From Chryseobacterium takakiae (GTDB taxonomy: Bacteria > Bacteroidota > Bacteroidia > Flavobacteriales > Weeksellaceae): a stretch of 64,000 bases of DNA. The notes below the pieces were generated by a model, which was not told the origin of the DNA, ran no database searches, and saw nothing but the letters and a program-made list of their open reading frames with translations. The stretch is taken from contig NZ_FQVO01000003.1 in the NCBI RefSeq assembly GCF_900129385.1, positions 293,672 to 357,671 of the forward strand, read 5' to 3'. Within the stretch, counting starts at the first letter, position 1. The number at the start of each line of letters is the position of its first letter. Position numbers and translations under genes: made by a program. Below, piece by piece: positions 18,562 through 28,067 of the stretch.

Positions 18562-19545
18562 ATGAGAGAAGTTTATTTTATTAAACAAAATAAAGAAAAA
18601 TGGTTGGGAATCGAACAGGTTATTCAAGGGAAAATTAAAAAAAATCCTGATGACCTCTCTTCGCTGTACATTAATCTTATCAACGATCTTTCTTTTGCAC
18701 AGACCTATTATCCTAAAAGCAATACAACAGTTTATCTGAATCACCTCTCTTCGCAGATTTTTCAGAAAATTTATAAAACTAAAAGAGTGGAGGAAAACCG
18801 CCTGTTGTATTTCTTCAAGACGGAAGTTCCTTTGCTTGTCTATCAGTACAGAAGATATCTGGGATATGCATTCTTGTTTTTCACTTTATTTACCCTGATC
18901 GGTCTGCTTTCTGCAGTGTATGATAAAGATTTTGCTAAAATTATTTTGGGCGAAGATTATGTAAACCAGACTATTGAAAACATTAACAAAGGTAATGCCG
19001 TTGGCGTTTATCAGAGCGGATCTACCTGGGGAAGTACAATCGGGATTATATTCAATAATATCGGAGTAGGAGCCAAGCTTTATATTTACGGGATTTTTGG
19101 AGGGGTCGGTACCTTGTGGGCGCTTTTGTCAAACAGTGTGATGCTGGGTTCTTTCCAGTATTTTTTCTATGATTACGGAGCGTTGGGCGACAGTGCACGC
19201 GGAATATGGCTGCATGGTGTTTTTGAGATCTTTTCCATGGTGGTGGAAGCCATGTGCGGGCTTATTCTCGGGGCGTCCATCTTATTTCCAAAGACGTTTT
19301 CAAGATTCAATTCTTTTAAGAACGGATTTAAAGATTCCTTTAAAATATTTTTAAGTACGGTACCCTTTACCATCTGTGCCGGAATTATCGAAGGTTACGT
19401 TACAAGACATGCGCTCAATATGCCGCTGTCTTTAAACCTGATCATTATCTTCGGATCACTTATCATTATTGGGTTTTACTATTTTATATATCCTTCCATC
19501 GTTAACAGAAAAATCAATAACCAGATCCATGATGCAGTTTTATAA
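18562..19545 (+). CDS. stage II sporulation protein M-like (DUF95) membrane protein
   Basis: The 327-residue protein has an N-terminal cytosolic region of about 95 residues and then several membrane segments. The features of the SpoIIM/DUF95 family are seen in WGSTIGIIFNNIGVGAK and in WLHGVFEIFSMVVEAMCGLILG. The organism does not sporulate, and in Bacteroidota this family belongs to a membrane cluster with RDD, DUF4129, MoxR and DUF58 proteins, as here. It starts the plus-strand operon, and the next gene overlaps its 3' end by 17 bases. Confidence 0.88.
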   Translation: MREVYFIKQNKEKWLGIEQVIQGKIKKNPDDLSSLYINLINDLSFAQTYYPKSNTTVYLNHLSSQIFQKIYKTKRVEENRLLYFFKTEVPLLVYQYRRYLGYAFLFFTLFTLIGLLSAVYDKDFAKIILGEDYVNQTIENINKGNAVGVYQSGSTWGSTIGIIFNNIGVGAKLYIYGIFGGVGTLWALLSNSVMLGSFQYFFYDYGALGDSARGIWLHGVFEIFSMVVEAMCGLILGASILFPKTFSRFNSFKNGFKDSFKIFLSTVPFTICAGIIEGYVTRHALNMPLSLNLIIIFGSLIIIGFYYFIYPSIVNRKINNQIHDAVL

Positions 19546-20491
19546 AAAGAGAGATTTCGGAACGTTTATCACAGACAGTTTCAATTTTTTTAAATTATAC
19601 GGTAAAAATTATTTTAAAAATTTCCTGCTCCTGAACGGATTACTGCTGATTCTGATGTTGGTAGTTATTGTTTTCGGGTATAAAGAATTCCTGGGGGCAA
19701 TTTTCGGCTCCAATATGGCGGGGCAAAGTTATTATTTTGAGCAGTTTCTCAGTGATAATATGGGAATGCTTATCATAACCGGGATTTTGCTTTTCGTTCT
19801 TTCATCAGTTCTCATGATTGTTAATTTCCTGTTTCCTGTTTTCTATATGAAAAGAGTTGCGGAAGGACAAATAAGTATAAAGGCAGATGATATCCTCAGT
19901 GATTTTAAAACAAACGGTAAAAAGATAGTCGCTGCTTATTTCGGATTGACATTCCTGGTGTTACCCATTGCATTTGTCATTTTCGGGATCTCGTATATTC
20001 TTATTTTTATTGTTATAGGATTGTTGATTATGCTTTTTGTGGTACCTAATTTATTTAATATCATCTTATTTTTCTGCTTCGATTATTTTAACGGGAACAG
20101 AGGTTTTTTTGAATCACTTAGCTATGCTATAAGATCACAGTTCTCCTATAAAAACGGAAGGGAAAATTCTCCATATTGGAAATATTGGGGATCAACCATC
20201 ATCATGATGGTATTGTTTTATATTATGAGCATTTTCTTTTCATCTATTCCGATGATTCTCTTTATCATGAAACTTTCAACAACGGCTCCTGATGCGCAAT
20301 TTGAGCAAAACCCTTTTGCCGGAAGTTTCGGGATTTTATTTTTTGTAATGTATGGAATTTCTTCTATCATCTCAACACTGCTCATGAATGTTTTATACAT
20401 TAATTCAGGACTAATGTATTACGACAGCCGCACAGATCTTCATCAGAAAATGGAACTGGCAGAAATAGATACCATCGGGATTAATGAATAA
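19529..20491 (+). CDS. integral membrane protein of the MoxR/DUF58 cluster (DUF4013-like)
   Basis: The start is one of two consecutive ATG codons at 19529 and 19532, inside the end of the SpoIIM-like gene; a more upstream TTG is less likely. The product has about 320 residues with six or so membrane segments and a cytosolic N-terminus (QFYKKRDFGTFITDSF). The arrangement matches proteins annotated DUF4013-like in flavobacteria. It overlaps the DUF4129 gene by eight bases, so translation is coupled along the operon. Function unknown. Confidence 0.8.
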   Translation: MMQFYKKRDFGTFITDSFNFFKLYGKNYFKNFLLLNGLLLILMLVVIVFGYKEFLGAIFGSNMAGQSYYFEQFLSDNMGMLIITGILLFVLSSVLMIVNFLFPVFYMKRVAEGQISIKADDILSDFKTNGKKIVAAYFGLTFLVLPIAFVIFGISYILIFIVIGLLIMLFVVPNLFNIILFFCFDYFNGNRGFFESLSYAIRSQFSYKNGRENSPYWKYWGSTIIMMVLFYIMSIFFSSIPMILFIMKLSTTAPDAQFEQNPFAGSFGILFFVMYGISSIISTLLMNVLYINSGLMYYDSRTDLHQKMELAEIDTIGINE

Positions 20492-21275
20492 GTTTTTTAT
20501 TTTTTTACTGATTTTTTTAGCGGTAGGATCTGTTCATGCACAGGATGATCCGCCGCCGACGGCAGAAGTGTATGTAGATTCTGTCAGTACAAGCCACTAC
20601 AAAAATATGTACCGGGCAGATTCTGTATTGCAGAACAAACCGGTTACGGATAATACGGTTTATCCTAAAAAATTTAAAGAAAACGTTCCGTCAAGATACA
20701 AAGGCGGAGATTTTGACTATACCACAACAAAACCGAGAATGTCGATCTGGGAAAAGCTGATGAAAAAAATCGGTGAAATCCTGAACAGCATTTTCGGGGA
20801 GACGGTTTTTACGAATTCATCCAACATTGCGGGAATCCTTGTACGGCTTTTTGCTATTATTCTTGTGGGCTTTCTGCTGTATTTTATTATTAAATATCTC
20901 GTTGGTAAGGAAGGAAGTTTCCTGTTCGGAAAGAAAAACAAAAAAGTTGATCTTAAAGATGAAGAGCTCCATGAAAATATTCATGAGATCAATTTTCCGG
21001 AAAGTATCCTGAAATTTGAAAAATCCGGTGATTTCCGTTCCGCAGTGCGCTACCAGTTTTTGTATGTGTTAAAAAAGCTCAGTGATAAAAAACTTATTGC
21101 CTGGAACCCTAAAAAAACCAACAAAGATTATGTGGCAGAATTAAAAACCCCACATCTTAAGGAAGAATTCTTTCAGCTTTCCTACATTTTTGATTATGTA
21201 TGGTACGGAGAATTCAGCATTTCGGAAGAAAGCTATCAGAAATTTAAAAACCAGTATCAATCGTTTAAACCGTAA
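20484..21275 (+). CDS. DUF4129-domain membrane protein
   Basis: The 263-residue product has a signal peptide (MNKFFIFLLIF ending in VHAQ), a periplasmic segment of about 90 residues, one membrane helix (about residues 112-138) and a cytosolic DUF4129 domain. That domain carries the conserved SGDFRSAVRYQFLYVLKKL and the closing YVWYGEFSISEESY. DUF4129 domains occur beside MoxR and DUF58 genes, often joined to transglutaminases, and may act in envelope assembly. Eight bases overlap the previous gene and the next starts nine bases later. Confidence 0.88.
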   Translation: MNKFFIFLLIFLAVGSVHAQDDPPPTAEVYVDSVSTSHYKNMYRADSVLQNKPVTDNTVYPKKFKENVPSRYKGGDFDYTTTKPRMSIWEKLMKKIGEILNSIFGETVFTNSSNIAGILVRLFAIILVGFLLYFIIKYLVGKEGSFLFGKKNKKVDLKDEELHENIHEINFPESILKFEKSGDFRSAVRYQFLYVLKKLSDKKLIAWNPKKTNKDYVAELKTPHLKEEFFQLSYIFDYVWYGEFSISEESYQKFKNQYQSFKP

Positions 21276-21283
21276 TCCTTACC

Positions 21284-22435
21284 ATGAATAAAACATTCAA
21301 AATATATGCTGTAATTTTCATCATTGTGATGATTATTCTGGTATTGTTTGAAGCCAATAAAACGGAAAGAACGGACTGGAGAAAAAATTTCGATATCAGC
21401 CAAAAATCACCTTTCGGTTTGTTTGTTTTTAATAACGAGGTGAATGCATTGTTTAAAAATAAAATCAAAAAAACATCAGAAACACCCTACGATTATTATC
21501 AGGCTGATAAAAAGCCGCACAATATTCTGGTTGTAGAAGAAGATTTAGACAGGCAGTCGTGGAATAAGATTCTGGATCAGGTGTCCAGGGGTTCGGATGC
21601 GATGCTTATTGTCAGTGAAATGCCGAAACAAATTTCAGACAGCATTGGTTATTATGATTCCCAGATTTCTTTTGAAGACGAAAATGTACTGAAGCTTACG
21701 GACCGAAAATTCACCAACGATTTTATTCATCTGGATAAATTCCCGTCGGGAAGAGGTTTTACTTTCATAAAACCCGGTGTGGAGGTCTTGGGAAAGACCG
21801 TTGAAAAAAACAATTCTGATCAAGCAAACTTTATTAAGATATCATTCGGAAAGGGTAATGTTTATGTACATTGTGAGCCGCTTTTCATTACCAATTATTA
21901 CCTTTTAAAACATGGAAACGTAAGATATGCGCAGGATGTTTTCTCGTATCTTGATGACCGGGAAACCATCTGGTTTGTAGAAAATGATGCAAAAGTTTCG
22001 CAGTTTTTCCTGAGGTTCATTCTTTCCAATCCTGCACTTAAATATGCATGGTGGGTATTCTTAGGAGGTCTTTTGCTGTTTATCTTCTTTAATGCTAAAA
22101 GAAAACAGCGTATTGTCCCGATCATAGAGCCGTTAAAAAATACCTCTGTTGATTTTGTGAAAAGCATCGGAAATCTTTATCTTCAGGAAGGAGACTTTCA
22201 CGATATGATGGCTAAAAAAGCACAGTACTTCCTGAACAAGGTGAGAATGGATTTGCTGATTGACACGCAGCATCTGGATCACGAATTTGCCAAGAAACTT
22301 CATCTAAAAACAGGCAAGCCTGTGGAAATGATTGATGAAGCCATTCAGCTGATCAAAAAGGCACAGGATCCGTATGCACAGGTAATGAAAGAAGATCTTG
22401 CAAAAATGAATAAATTGCTTGACGAGATAATTTAA
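21284..22435 (+). CDS. DUF4350-domain membrane protein
   Basis: The 383-residue protein has an N-terminal membrane helix (residues 5-21) and then a periplasmic alpha/beta region of the DUF4350 type. A second hydrophobic helix near residue 255 (WWVFLGGLLLFIFFNAKRK) and a cytosolic helical tail rich in Lys and Asp follow. It follows DUF4129 and precedes MoxR, the usual order of this cluster. The 106 bases between it and MoxR hold an inverted repeat but no terminator was recognised. Confidence 0.85.
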   Translation: MNKTFKIYAVIFIIVMIILVLFEANKTERTDWRKNFDISQKSPFGLFVFNNEVNALFKNKIKKTSETPYDYYQADKKPHNILVVEEDLDRQSWNKILDQVSRGSDAMLIVSEMPKQISDSIGYYDSQISFEDENVLKLTDRKFTNDFIHLDKFPSGRGFTFIKPGVEVLGKTVEKNNSDQANFIKISFGKGNVYVHCEPLFITNYYLLKHGNVRYAQDVFSYLDDRETIWFVENDAKVSQFFLRFILSNPALKYAWWVFLGGLLLFIFFNAKRKQRIVPIIEPLKNTSVDFVKSIGNLYLQEGDFHDMMAKKAQYFLNKVRMDLLIDTQHLDHEFAKKLHLKTGKPVEMIDEAIQLIKKAQDPYAQVMKEDLAKMNKLLDEII

Positions 22436-22452
22436 AAATATAACAATACAAT

Positions 22453-22524
22453 AATGTAACAGTGTAACAATATAATAATGAATACGGTTTAATTGGTAAA
22501 CTGTTACATTGATCCATTGTTACA
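22453..22524. repeat. four TGTAACA/TGTTACA units forming an inverted repeat before moxR
   Basis: TGTAACA occurs at 22455-22461 and 22463-22469, and its reverse complement TGTTACA at 22502-22508 and 22518-22524. The segment AATGTAACAGT (22453-22463) is a perfect 11-bp inverse of ACTGTTACATT (22500-22510), so the leader RNA could fold into a hairpin. It lies inside the cluster between DUF4350 and MoxR. No T-tract follows, so it is not a standard terminator; it may be an RNA processing site, a protein site or a dispersed repeat. Confidence 0.6.
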
Positions 22525-22541
22525 TTGAAAAAAATTACAAT

Positions 22542-23573
22542 ATGGAAAATTTTGAAAACCCGAATACAGAAGACCAGAATTCTATACCTCTTGATAAAAA
22601 AGAAGACCAGTTTCAGTCTAGGATAGATATGATTGAGCTTCGAACAAGCCTGGATAAAGTAAAATCTGAAATTGCCAAAGTAATCGTGGGGCAGGAGAGC
22701 ATGGTAGAACACCTTCTGGCAGCACTTTTATCAAACGGACACGTCCTTATCGAAGGTGTTCCGGGAGTGGCAAAAACAATTACAGCCAAATTGCTGGCAA
22801 AAACCATTGATGTAGGATTTAGCAGGATACAGTTTACACCGGATCTTATGCCGTCGGATATTTTGGGAACTTCGGTTTTCAACGTAAAAAATTCCGAATT
22901 CGAATTTAAAAAAGGACCGATCTTTTCCAGCTTTATTTTGATTGACGAGATCAACAGATCCCCTGCAAAAACACAGGCTGCCCTGTTCGAAGTAATGGAA
23001 GAAAGACAGATTACCATGGACGGAACACGCTACACCATGGAAGAGCCTTTCCTGGTAGTGGCTACCCAAAACCCTATTGAGCACGAAGGTACCTATCGAC
23101 TGCCGGAAGCGCAGCTTGACCGTTTCCTGTTTAAAATCAATGTAGGATATCCTGATCTGGCGCAGGAAATTGCCATCATAAAAAATCAGCACGAAAATAA
23201 AACGGAAGATAAGACAGATGTGGTAAACCCCGTCATAACGGCTCAACAGTTGAAAAATTACCAGCAGCTTGTAAAAGAGATTATTGTTGAGTCCCAGCTG
23301 ATGGAATATATTGCCAAGATTATTGTGAATACAAGGGAAAATCAGTTCCTGTATCTGGGCGCTTCTCCACGGGCCAGTCTTGCACTGTTAACAGCTTCAA
23401 AAGCTTATGCTGCATTAAGAGGGAGAGATTTTGTGACACCGGAGGACATCAAAGAAGCAAGTTATGCCGTATTGAGACATAGAGTAATCGTATCGCCTGA
23501 AAGAGAAATGGAAGGCCTTACGGCTGATGAAATCATCAGACAAATTTTAGAAGGAATTGAAATTCCAAGATAG
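22542..23573 (+). CDS. MoxR-family AAA+ ATPase
   Basis: The ATG at 22542 gives a 343-residue protein; an upstream start at 22509 would lie in the inverted repeat. Motifs are those of AAA_3 MoxR proteins: Walker A in GVPGVAKT near residue 80, Walker B in LIDEINRSPAKTQ near 142, the conserved TQNPIEHEGTYRLPEAQLDRF, and the arginine-rich end region. MoxR ATPases act as chaperones or in the assembly of protein complexes and usually pair with DUF58 and von Willebrand-type proteins. The DUF58 gene follows 59 bases downstream. Confidence 0.94.
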   Translation: MENFENPNTEDQNSIPLDKKEDQFQSRIDMIELRTSLDKVKSEIAKVIVGQESMVEHLLAALLSNGHVLIEGVPGVAKTITAKLLAKTIDVGFSRIQFTPDLMPSDILGTSVFNVKNSEFEFKKGPIFSSFILIDEINRSPAKTQAALFEVMEERQITMDGTRYTMEEPFLVVATQNPIEHEGTYRLPEAQLDRFLFKINVGYPDLAQEIAIIKNQHENKTEDKTDVVNPVITAQQLKNYQQLVKEIIVESQLMEYIAKIIVNTRENQFLYLGASPRASLALLTASKAYAALRGRDFVTPEDIKEASYAVLRHRVIVSPEREMEGLTADEIIRQILEGIEIPR

Positions 23574-23632
23574 AAATTATTCAGTAACGTGATTAACTGC
23601 TATCTCCAACCTGAAAGCCGCCATCTTAAAAA

Positions 23633-24955
23633 ATGAAAAACTTATACATCAATACGCGCTTTTTTTACATGCTCATCGGAGTGGGAATCCTGTATGTCTT
23701 TGCCTTCTTTTTCCCGATTCTTATGTGGGCAGCGCATATTGTTTTACTGCTTTGCTTTTTAGCAATAATGGTAGATGCGCTCTTTGTTTTTAACAAAAAT
23801 AAAGGAATTTCGGCACAAAGGATTTTGCCTGAAAAGCTGTCGAACGGTGATGAAAACCCGGTGAAAATTGATATTAAAAACAATTACGATTTTAAAATTA
23901 ATATTAAAGTAATCGATGAAATTCCTTTTCAGTTTCAGAAGCGTGATTTCCTGATTGAAAAACAGATTGCACCCGGAAGGAATACCTTTTTTCAGTATAT
24001 CCTTGAACCGAAAGAGCGTGGAGAATATAATTTCGGAAACCTGAACATATATGTTTCTTCACCTTTGGGGTTTGTTTCGAAAAGATTTAATTTTCAAAAA
24101 GATGCTAATTTACCTTCGTATCCGTCTTTTATTCACCTGAGAAAATATGAGCTGATGGCTATTCAAAGCGAATTTCTGATGGGGGGAATTAAAAAAATAA
24201 GAAAGCTGGGCCATACCATGGAATTTGAGCAGATCAAAGAATATGTACCGGGAGATGATATCAGGACGATCAACTGGAAAGCAACTTCCAAGACAAACCG
24301 GCTGATGGTCAACCAGTTTCAGGACGAAAAATCACAGCGGATATTTATGCTGATCGATACCGGAAGAACGATGAAGATGCCTTTTAAAGGGTTAAGCCTG
24401 CTGGATTATTCCATCAATGCAACAATGGCTTTATCTCATATTATCCTTAAAAAAGGTGACCGGGCCGGGATGATGACCTTTTCTAAAAAAACGGAAAATA
24501 AAATTGCGGCTGAAAATAAATCGGGGCAGCTCAGAAAAATTTCGGAAGCACTTTATAATATTAAAACCGATTTTTTTGAAAGTGATTTTAACAGGCTGTA
24601 TCAGGATGTAAAATATTCTTTGAACCAGAGAAGTCTTATACTGCTGTTCACCAATTTCGAAACGCTGGACGGACTTAACCGCCAGCTGAAATATCTGCGC
24701 GGAATTGCCAAAAACCATTTATTGGTAGTGGTTTTCTTTAAAAACTCCGAACTCCAGACTTTAATCCATAAAAATCCGGAAAGCATGCAGGAAATTTATG
24801 ATGAGATTATCGCTGAAAAATTTGAATTTGAAAAAAAACTGATTATTCAGGAACTTAAAAAATACGGTATTTACACGGTTTATACCTTGCCGGAGAATTT
24901 AAATATCGATGTTATCAATAAATACCTGGAGATAAAAGCAAGAGGAATTTTATAA
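23633..24955 (+). CDS. DUF58 domain-containing membrane-linked protein
   Basis: The 440-residue protein has two membrane helices in the first 50 residues, a beta-rich middle part and the DUF58 domain (LGHTMEFEQIKEYVPGDD, then RTINWKATSKTNRLMVNQ). The last third resembles a von Willebrand factor A fold, with a DTGRTMKMP site near residue 240. DUF58 proteins are partners of MoxR ATPases. It is the last gene of the MoxR cluster; the following lipoprotein gene begins about 30 bases later. Confidence 0.9.
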   Translation: MKNLYINTRFFYMLIGVGILYVFAFFFPILMWAAHIVLLLCFLAIMVDALFVFNKNKGISAQRILPEKLSNGDENPVKIDIKNNYDFKINIKVIDEIPFQFQKRDFLIEKQIAPGRNTFFQYILEPKERGEYNFGNLNIYVSSPLGFVSKRFNFQKDANLPSYPSFIHLRKYELMAIQSEFLMGGIKKIRKLGHTMEFEQIKEYVPGDDIRTINWKATSKTNRLMVNQFQDEKSQRIFMLIDTGRTMKMPFKGLSLLDYSINATMALSHIILKKGDRAGMMTFSKKTENKIAAENKSGQLRKISEALYNIKTDFFESDFNRLYQDVKYSLNQRSLILLFTNFETLDGLNRQLKYLRGIAKNHLLVVVFFKNSELQTLIHKNPESMQEIYDEIIAEKFEFEKKLIIQELKKYGIYTVYTLPENLNIDVINKYLEIKARGIL

Positions 24956-24987
24956 TTTTGAGCTTAAATTATCTAAGTTTCTTATTA

Positions 24988-25692
24988 ATGAGAATTGCAT
25001 TAATCATATTATCTTTCTATTTTGTTTTGTCCTGTGATAAAAAAATCAAAGATGAAAATAATTTTGTAATTTTCAAAGTAAATCCAAAGATTGAAAATAT
25101 TGCTTTTTACTGGAAAGATAATGACGGAATAATTCTAAAGAGCATTAATAATTTAAAAGATAAAACACAGCAGGATAAAAAGAAATTAAGGTTTGCGATG
25201 AACGGAGGAATGTTTGAACCAAATAATTTTCCGAAAGGACTTTATATTGAAAACTTTAATATTCTAAACAAAATTGATACCCTAGCCGGAAAGGGAAATT
25301 TTTATCTCAAGCCTAACGGAATATTTTATCTCACGAGAAATAAGGATGCAGAAATTATTGAGACAGAATCGTTTAGAGATAATCCAGACATACAATATGC
25401 CACTCAGTCAGGACCACTGTTACTAATTAATGGAAAAGTAAATCCAATATTTAAAAAAGATTCTAAGAATATTAATATCAGGAATGGAGTTGGGATTTTA
25501 AAAAACGGGAATGTAATTTTTATTATGTCTAAACTAGAGGTTAATTTTTATAATTTTGCTTCAATATTTAGAGAATTAGGATGTAATAAAGCTTTGTATC
25601 TCGATGGTTTTGTTTCAAGAACTTATTGTCCTGAGGAAAAATGGATACAGAAAGACGGGAGTTTTGGAGTCATGATCGGAGTTACAGAATAA
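24988..25692 (+). CDS. phosphodiester glycosidase (NAGPA/DUF2233)-like lipoprotein
   Basis: The ATG at 24988 gives a lipoprotein signal (MRIALIILSFYFVLSCDKK, lipidated Cys at residue 16); an upstream TTG at 24958 would spoil it. The 234-residue product has the features of phosphodiester glycosidase family proteins: FAMNGGMF, the GPLLLINGK segment, NGVGIL and the final ALYLDGFVSRTYCP. Family members cut or modify phosphodiester-linked sugars. The local DNA is richer in A and T than that of the flanking genes, so it may have a separate origin. Only 13 bases separate it from the OsmC gene. Confidence 0.82.
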   Translation: MRIALIILSFYFVLSCDKKIKDENNFVIFKVNPKIENIAFYWKDNDGIILKSINNLKDKTQQDKKKLRFAMNGGMFEPNNFPKGLYIENFNILNKIDTLAGKGNFYLKPNGIFYLTRNKDAEIIETESFRDNPDIQYATQSGPLLLINGKVNPIFKKDSKNINIRNGVGILKNGNVIFIMSKLEVNFYNFASIFRELGCNKALYLDGFVSRTYCPEEKWIQKDGSFGVMIGVTE

Positions 25693-25705
25693 AAATAAAT
25701 GTAAA

Positions 25706-26131
25706 ATGAAAATAACACTTAACAGAATTAATGACGATTTTTTGTTTGAATGTACCAATGCTCAGGGAAATTCAATTCTTCTCGATAATACAACACAGCC
25801 GGGCGCAAAAGGCGTTTCACCTATGGAGAGTGTTCTGATGGCCGTTGCAGGCTGCAGCGGCATTGATGTTGTTTCTATCCTGAAAAAACAAAGACAGGAA
25901 ATTACAGACTTTAAAGCTGAGGTAGAAGGGGAGAGAATTCCGGTTGATGATGCAAAACCTTTTAAATCCGTCAAAGTAAAATTTTTACTGGAAGGAAATA
26001 TTGATCCTAAAAAAGCTCAGAAAGCAGCCCAATTGTCATTTGAAAAGTACTGTTCTGTTTCGAAAACGCTGGAACCGACTGTAGAAATAGGATATGAAGT
26101 TTGGGTTAACGGGGATGTTGTTCAGCCTTAA
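25706..26131 (+). CDS. OsmC-family protein
   Basis: The 141-residue protein is an OsmC/YhfA-type protein. The first conserved Cys lies in MAVAGCSGIDVVSILKKQ near residue 50 and the second in FEKYCSVSKTL near 113. In OsmC and Ohr proteins these two Cys reduce organic peroxides. Some members of this branch, like YhfA, lack a proven peroxidase role. It is the final plus-strand gene before a terminator. Confidence 0.92.
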   Translation: MKITLNRINDDFLFECTNAQGNSILLDNTTQPGAKGVSPMESVLMAVAGCSGIDVVSILKKQRQEITDFKAEVEGERIPVDDAKPFKSVKVKFLLEGNIDPKKAQKAAQLSFEKYCSVSKTLEPTVEIGYEVWVNGDVVQP

Positions 26132-26151
26132 TCTTGTTATACTCATAAAAG

Positions 26152-26186
26152 AAACCCGCAGATAAATCTTTATCCGCGGGTTTTTT
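26152..26186. terminator. intrinsic terminator between convergent genes
   Basis: AACCCGC and GCGGGTT, with internal AGATAAA/TTTATC pairing, form a long stem followed by TTTTTT on the plus strand, closing the OsmC transcript. The minus strand also has a shorter T-rich stretch, so it may serve the T9SS gene too. Confidence 0.85.
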
Positions 26187-26203
26187 AATATGATTTGCAA
26201 TTA

Positions 26204-27883
26204 TTATTTCTTGATGGTTTTCATGCTTTTTAGAGAGCCGTCTTTCATTTGTAAAGTTAGAATATACATTCCGGATTTTAGCCCTCCCAAAAATACTGAT
26301 GAAGAAGGGTTTTCAATAGTTTTCACCACTACTCCCGAGAGATCTGTTATGACAGCCTTTTTCACATTTTCGGCTTTCTCAAGGTATAAAGTATCCACGA
26401 AAGGGTTAGGATGTGCAATTCTTTCTTTTTCTTTTACCGTAACTTCATTTGTTGCCAATGCTAATGGTTCCAGAGTAACTGTTACCGTAAATGTATTGTT
26501 ATCAACTTTGTTATATTCTGCAGTACAGCCTGATCCTCCATACGTTCTCCATGCTCTCAGTTCGAAGTTTACAGTTCCGGTAAGGTCATTAGCCAAGGTA
26601 AGTCCTGTTCTGTTGTAAGAATACGTACCGGTAGAAGATCCGGATCCCGATGCTACGGAAGCTTCTGTAACATTATTGGTAGTGCAAACCAAGAGGCTTC
26701 TTTGTTCACCCATCCATCCGTTCGATGCCGTTGACATTTTATAAGAAACGGATGTAGATTTTATTTTATATCCAGCAGGTACGTTAACACTCAAAGTTCC
26801 GGCACAGCTGGTGGTAGATGAAGTGGTAACTCCGGAATTGTTAAACTCTGTATTGATATCTCCTGCTGTATATAAGGTACTGATTTGTCCCGGGGTAAAT
26901 TCTTTCATTTTCCAGAAACTTTGTGATGAACCTCCGCAATTTGATCTTACCCAGAAATAATACGTTTGTCCGGTTGTAAGCTGATTAAGAGTTACCGTAG
27001 TTCCTGAAGTTACACTTCCTGTAGGAGCTGTTGATGCAGTAGGAGGGGTAGATGAAGTGCTGTAGTAATATTGATATCCTGATGCAGGAGCACTTGCCGG
27101 TGCTGTCCAGCTTAATGTTGCTTCCGTCATGGTAGTTGTAGCGGTGATGTTTGTCGGTGTGCTGCATGCGTTGTAGGCATCTGCGGAAAACGCAAAGATA
27201 TTAGGAATACCTCCTGTTCCAACTTTTGTTACCGTAACACTTTTTACGCTTTTCGATTGATTGGCCGTACTGATTGCCAAAGGAATCTGATACAGCCTTG
27301 GATTGGTTCCCGAGCCTGATTCAAGGTTGTCATTTGATATATTAATTCTTCCAATCCCCTGAATAGCATAGCTGCTACCTCCGTACCAGTCGGAAATACT
27401 GACTGCTGAAAATGTTTGTGAAGTATTATCTGTAAAATTGACGTCCACATCTACGGTACAGGCTCCGCTTCCTCCAGTTGCCAGCATATATACTGTAAGT
27501 GCCTGCATCGGTGTGGTGAAAATTAAAGTCCCGTTGTCGTTAGTATTTTGAAGTCTGAGGGTATTGTTTGCACTGTATGCGCCAAGTTGGTAAGATAGGC
27601 CGGATGTTGTAGCTACAACGGAATTGATAATCCCATTTGTAGGGAGCCCGTACGTAAGAGGAGTACTTGCTGCAGTCAGTTGAAAATCCCGTGAAATAAA
27701 AGCATAGCTTACACCATCTACATCATTGTTGGTGGAAGATGCTGAAGGTCCCACACCATTGGCAACTACATCAGCATTGAAGCCACTTTGAATAGGCAGC
27801 GGCTGATATTCCTGGGCATTAAGTTGATAATGGCATACAGCTGATAGTACCAAAGCTGTAAGAGGTAGTAATTTTCCTTTCAT
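26204..27883 (-). CDS. secreted T9SS cargo protein with fibronectin III and type A sorting domain
   Basis: The 559-residue protein starts with a signal peptide (ending QLNAQ near residue 24). The middle is Thr/Ser-rich beta-sandwich sequence, with a fibronectin III-like domain near residues 240-320 (TNITATTTMTEATLSW, then TYYFWVRSNCGG). The last 75 residues form a T9SS type A sorting domain (AHPNPFVDTLYLE, then DLSGVVVKTI and GLKSGMYILTLQMKDG). It should be exported across the outer membrane and anchored to the surface or released. No enzyme signature is seen, so it may be an adhesin or binding protein. Confidence 0.9.
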   Translation of the reverse strand: MKGKLLPLTALVLSAVCHYQLNAQEYQPLPIQSGFNADVVANGVGPSASSTNNDVDGVSYAFISRDFQLTAASTPLTYGLPTNGIINSVVATTSGLSYQLGAYSANNTLRLQNTNDNGTLIFTTPMQALTVYMLATGGSGACTVDVDVNFTDNTSQTFSAVSISDWYGGSSYAIQGIGRINISNDNLESGSGTNPRLYQIPLAISTANQSKSVKSVTVTKVGTGGIPNIFAFSADAYNACSTPTNITATTTMTEATLSWTAPASAPASGYQYYYSTSSTPPTASTAPTGSVTSGTTVTLNQLTTGQTYYFWVRSNCGGSSQSFWKMKEFTPGQISTLYTAGDINTEFNNSGVTTSSTTSCAGTLSVNVPAGYKIKSTSVSYKMSTASNGWMGEQRSLLVCTTNNVTEASVASGSGSSTGTYSYNRTGLTLANDLTGTVNFELRAWRTYGGSGCTAEYNKVDNNTFTVTVTLEPLALATNEVTVKEKERIAHPNPFVDTLYLEKAENVKKAVITDLSGVVVKTIENPSSSVFLGGLKSGMYILTLQMKDGSLKSMKTIKK

Positions 27884-28067
27884 AAGAAATAGTTTATTAA
27901 ATTTATTTGCTAATATAGATATTATAATGTTAAAAAATCAATTCAAATTTAAAAATATTACAAATATTATATTTATTTTATAGTAATAATGATTTTATAT
28001 TAATGATTAAATAGATTTTAACTATATGTCTTAATGCTGTAATTGAAAGAATGAATAAATGGGATAT

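Noticed and set aside
22731..23246. 171-residue minus-strand frame inside moxR
   Set aside because: It lies wholly inside a strongly conserved AAA+ gene and shows no protein-like domain pattern.
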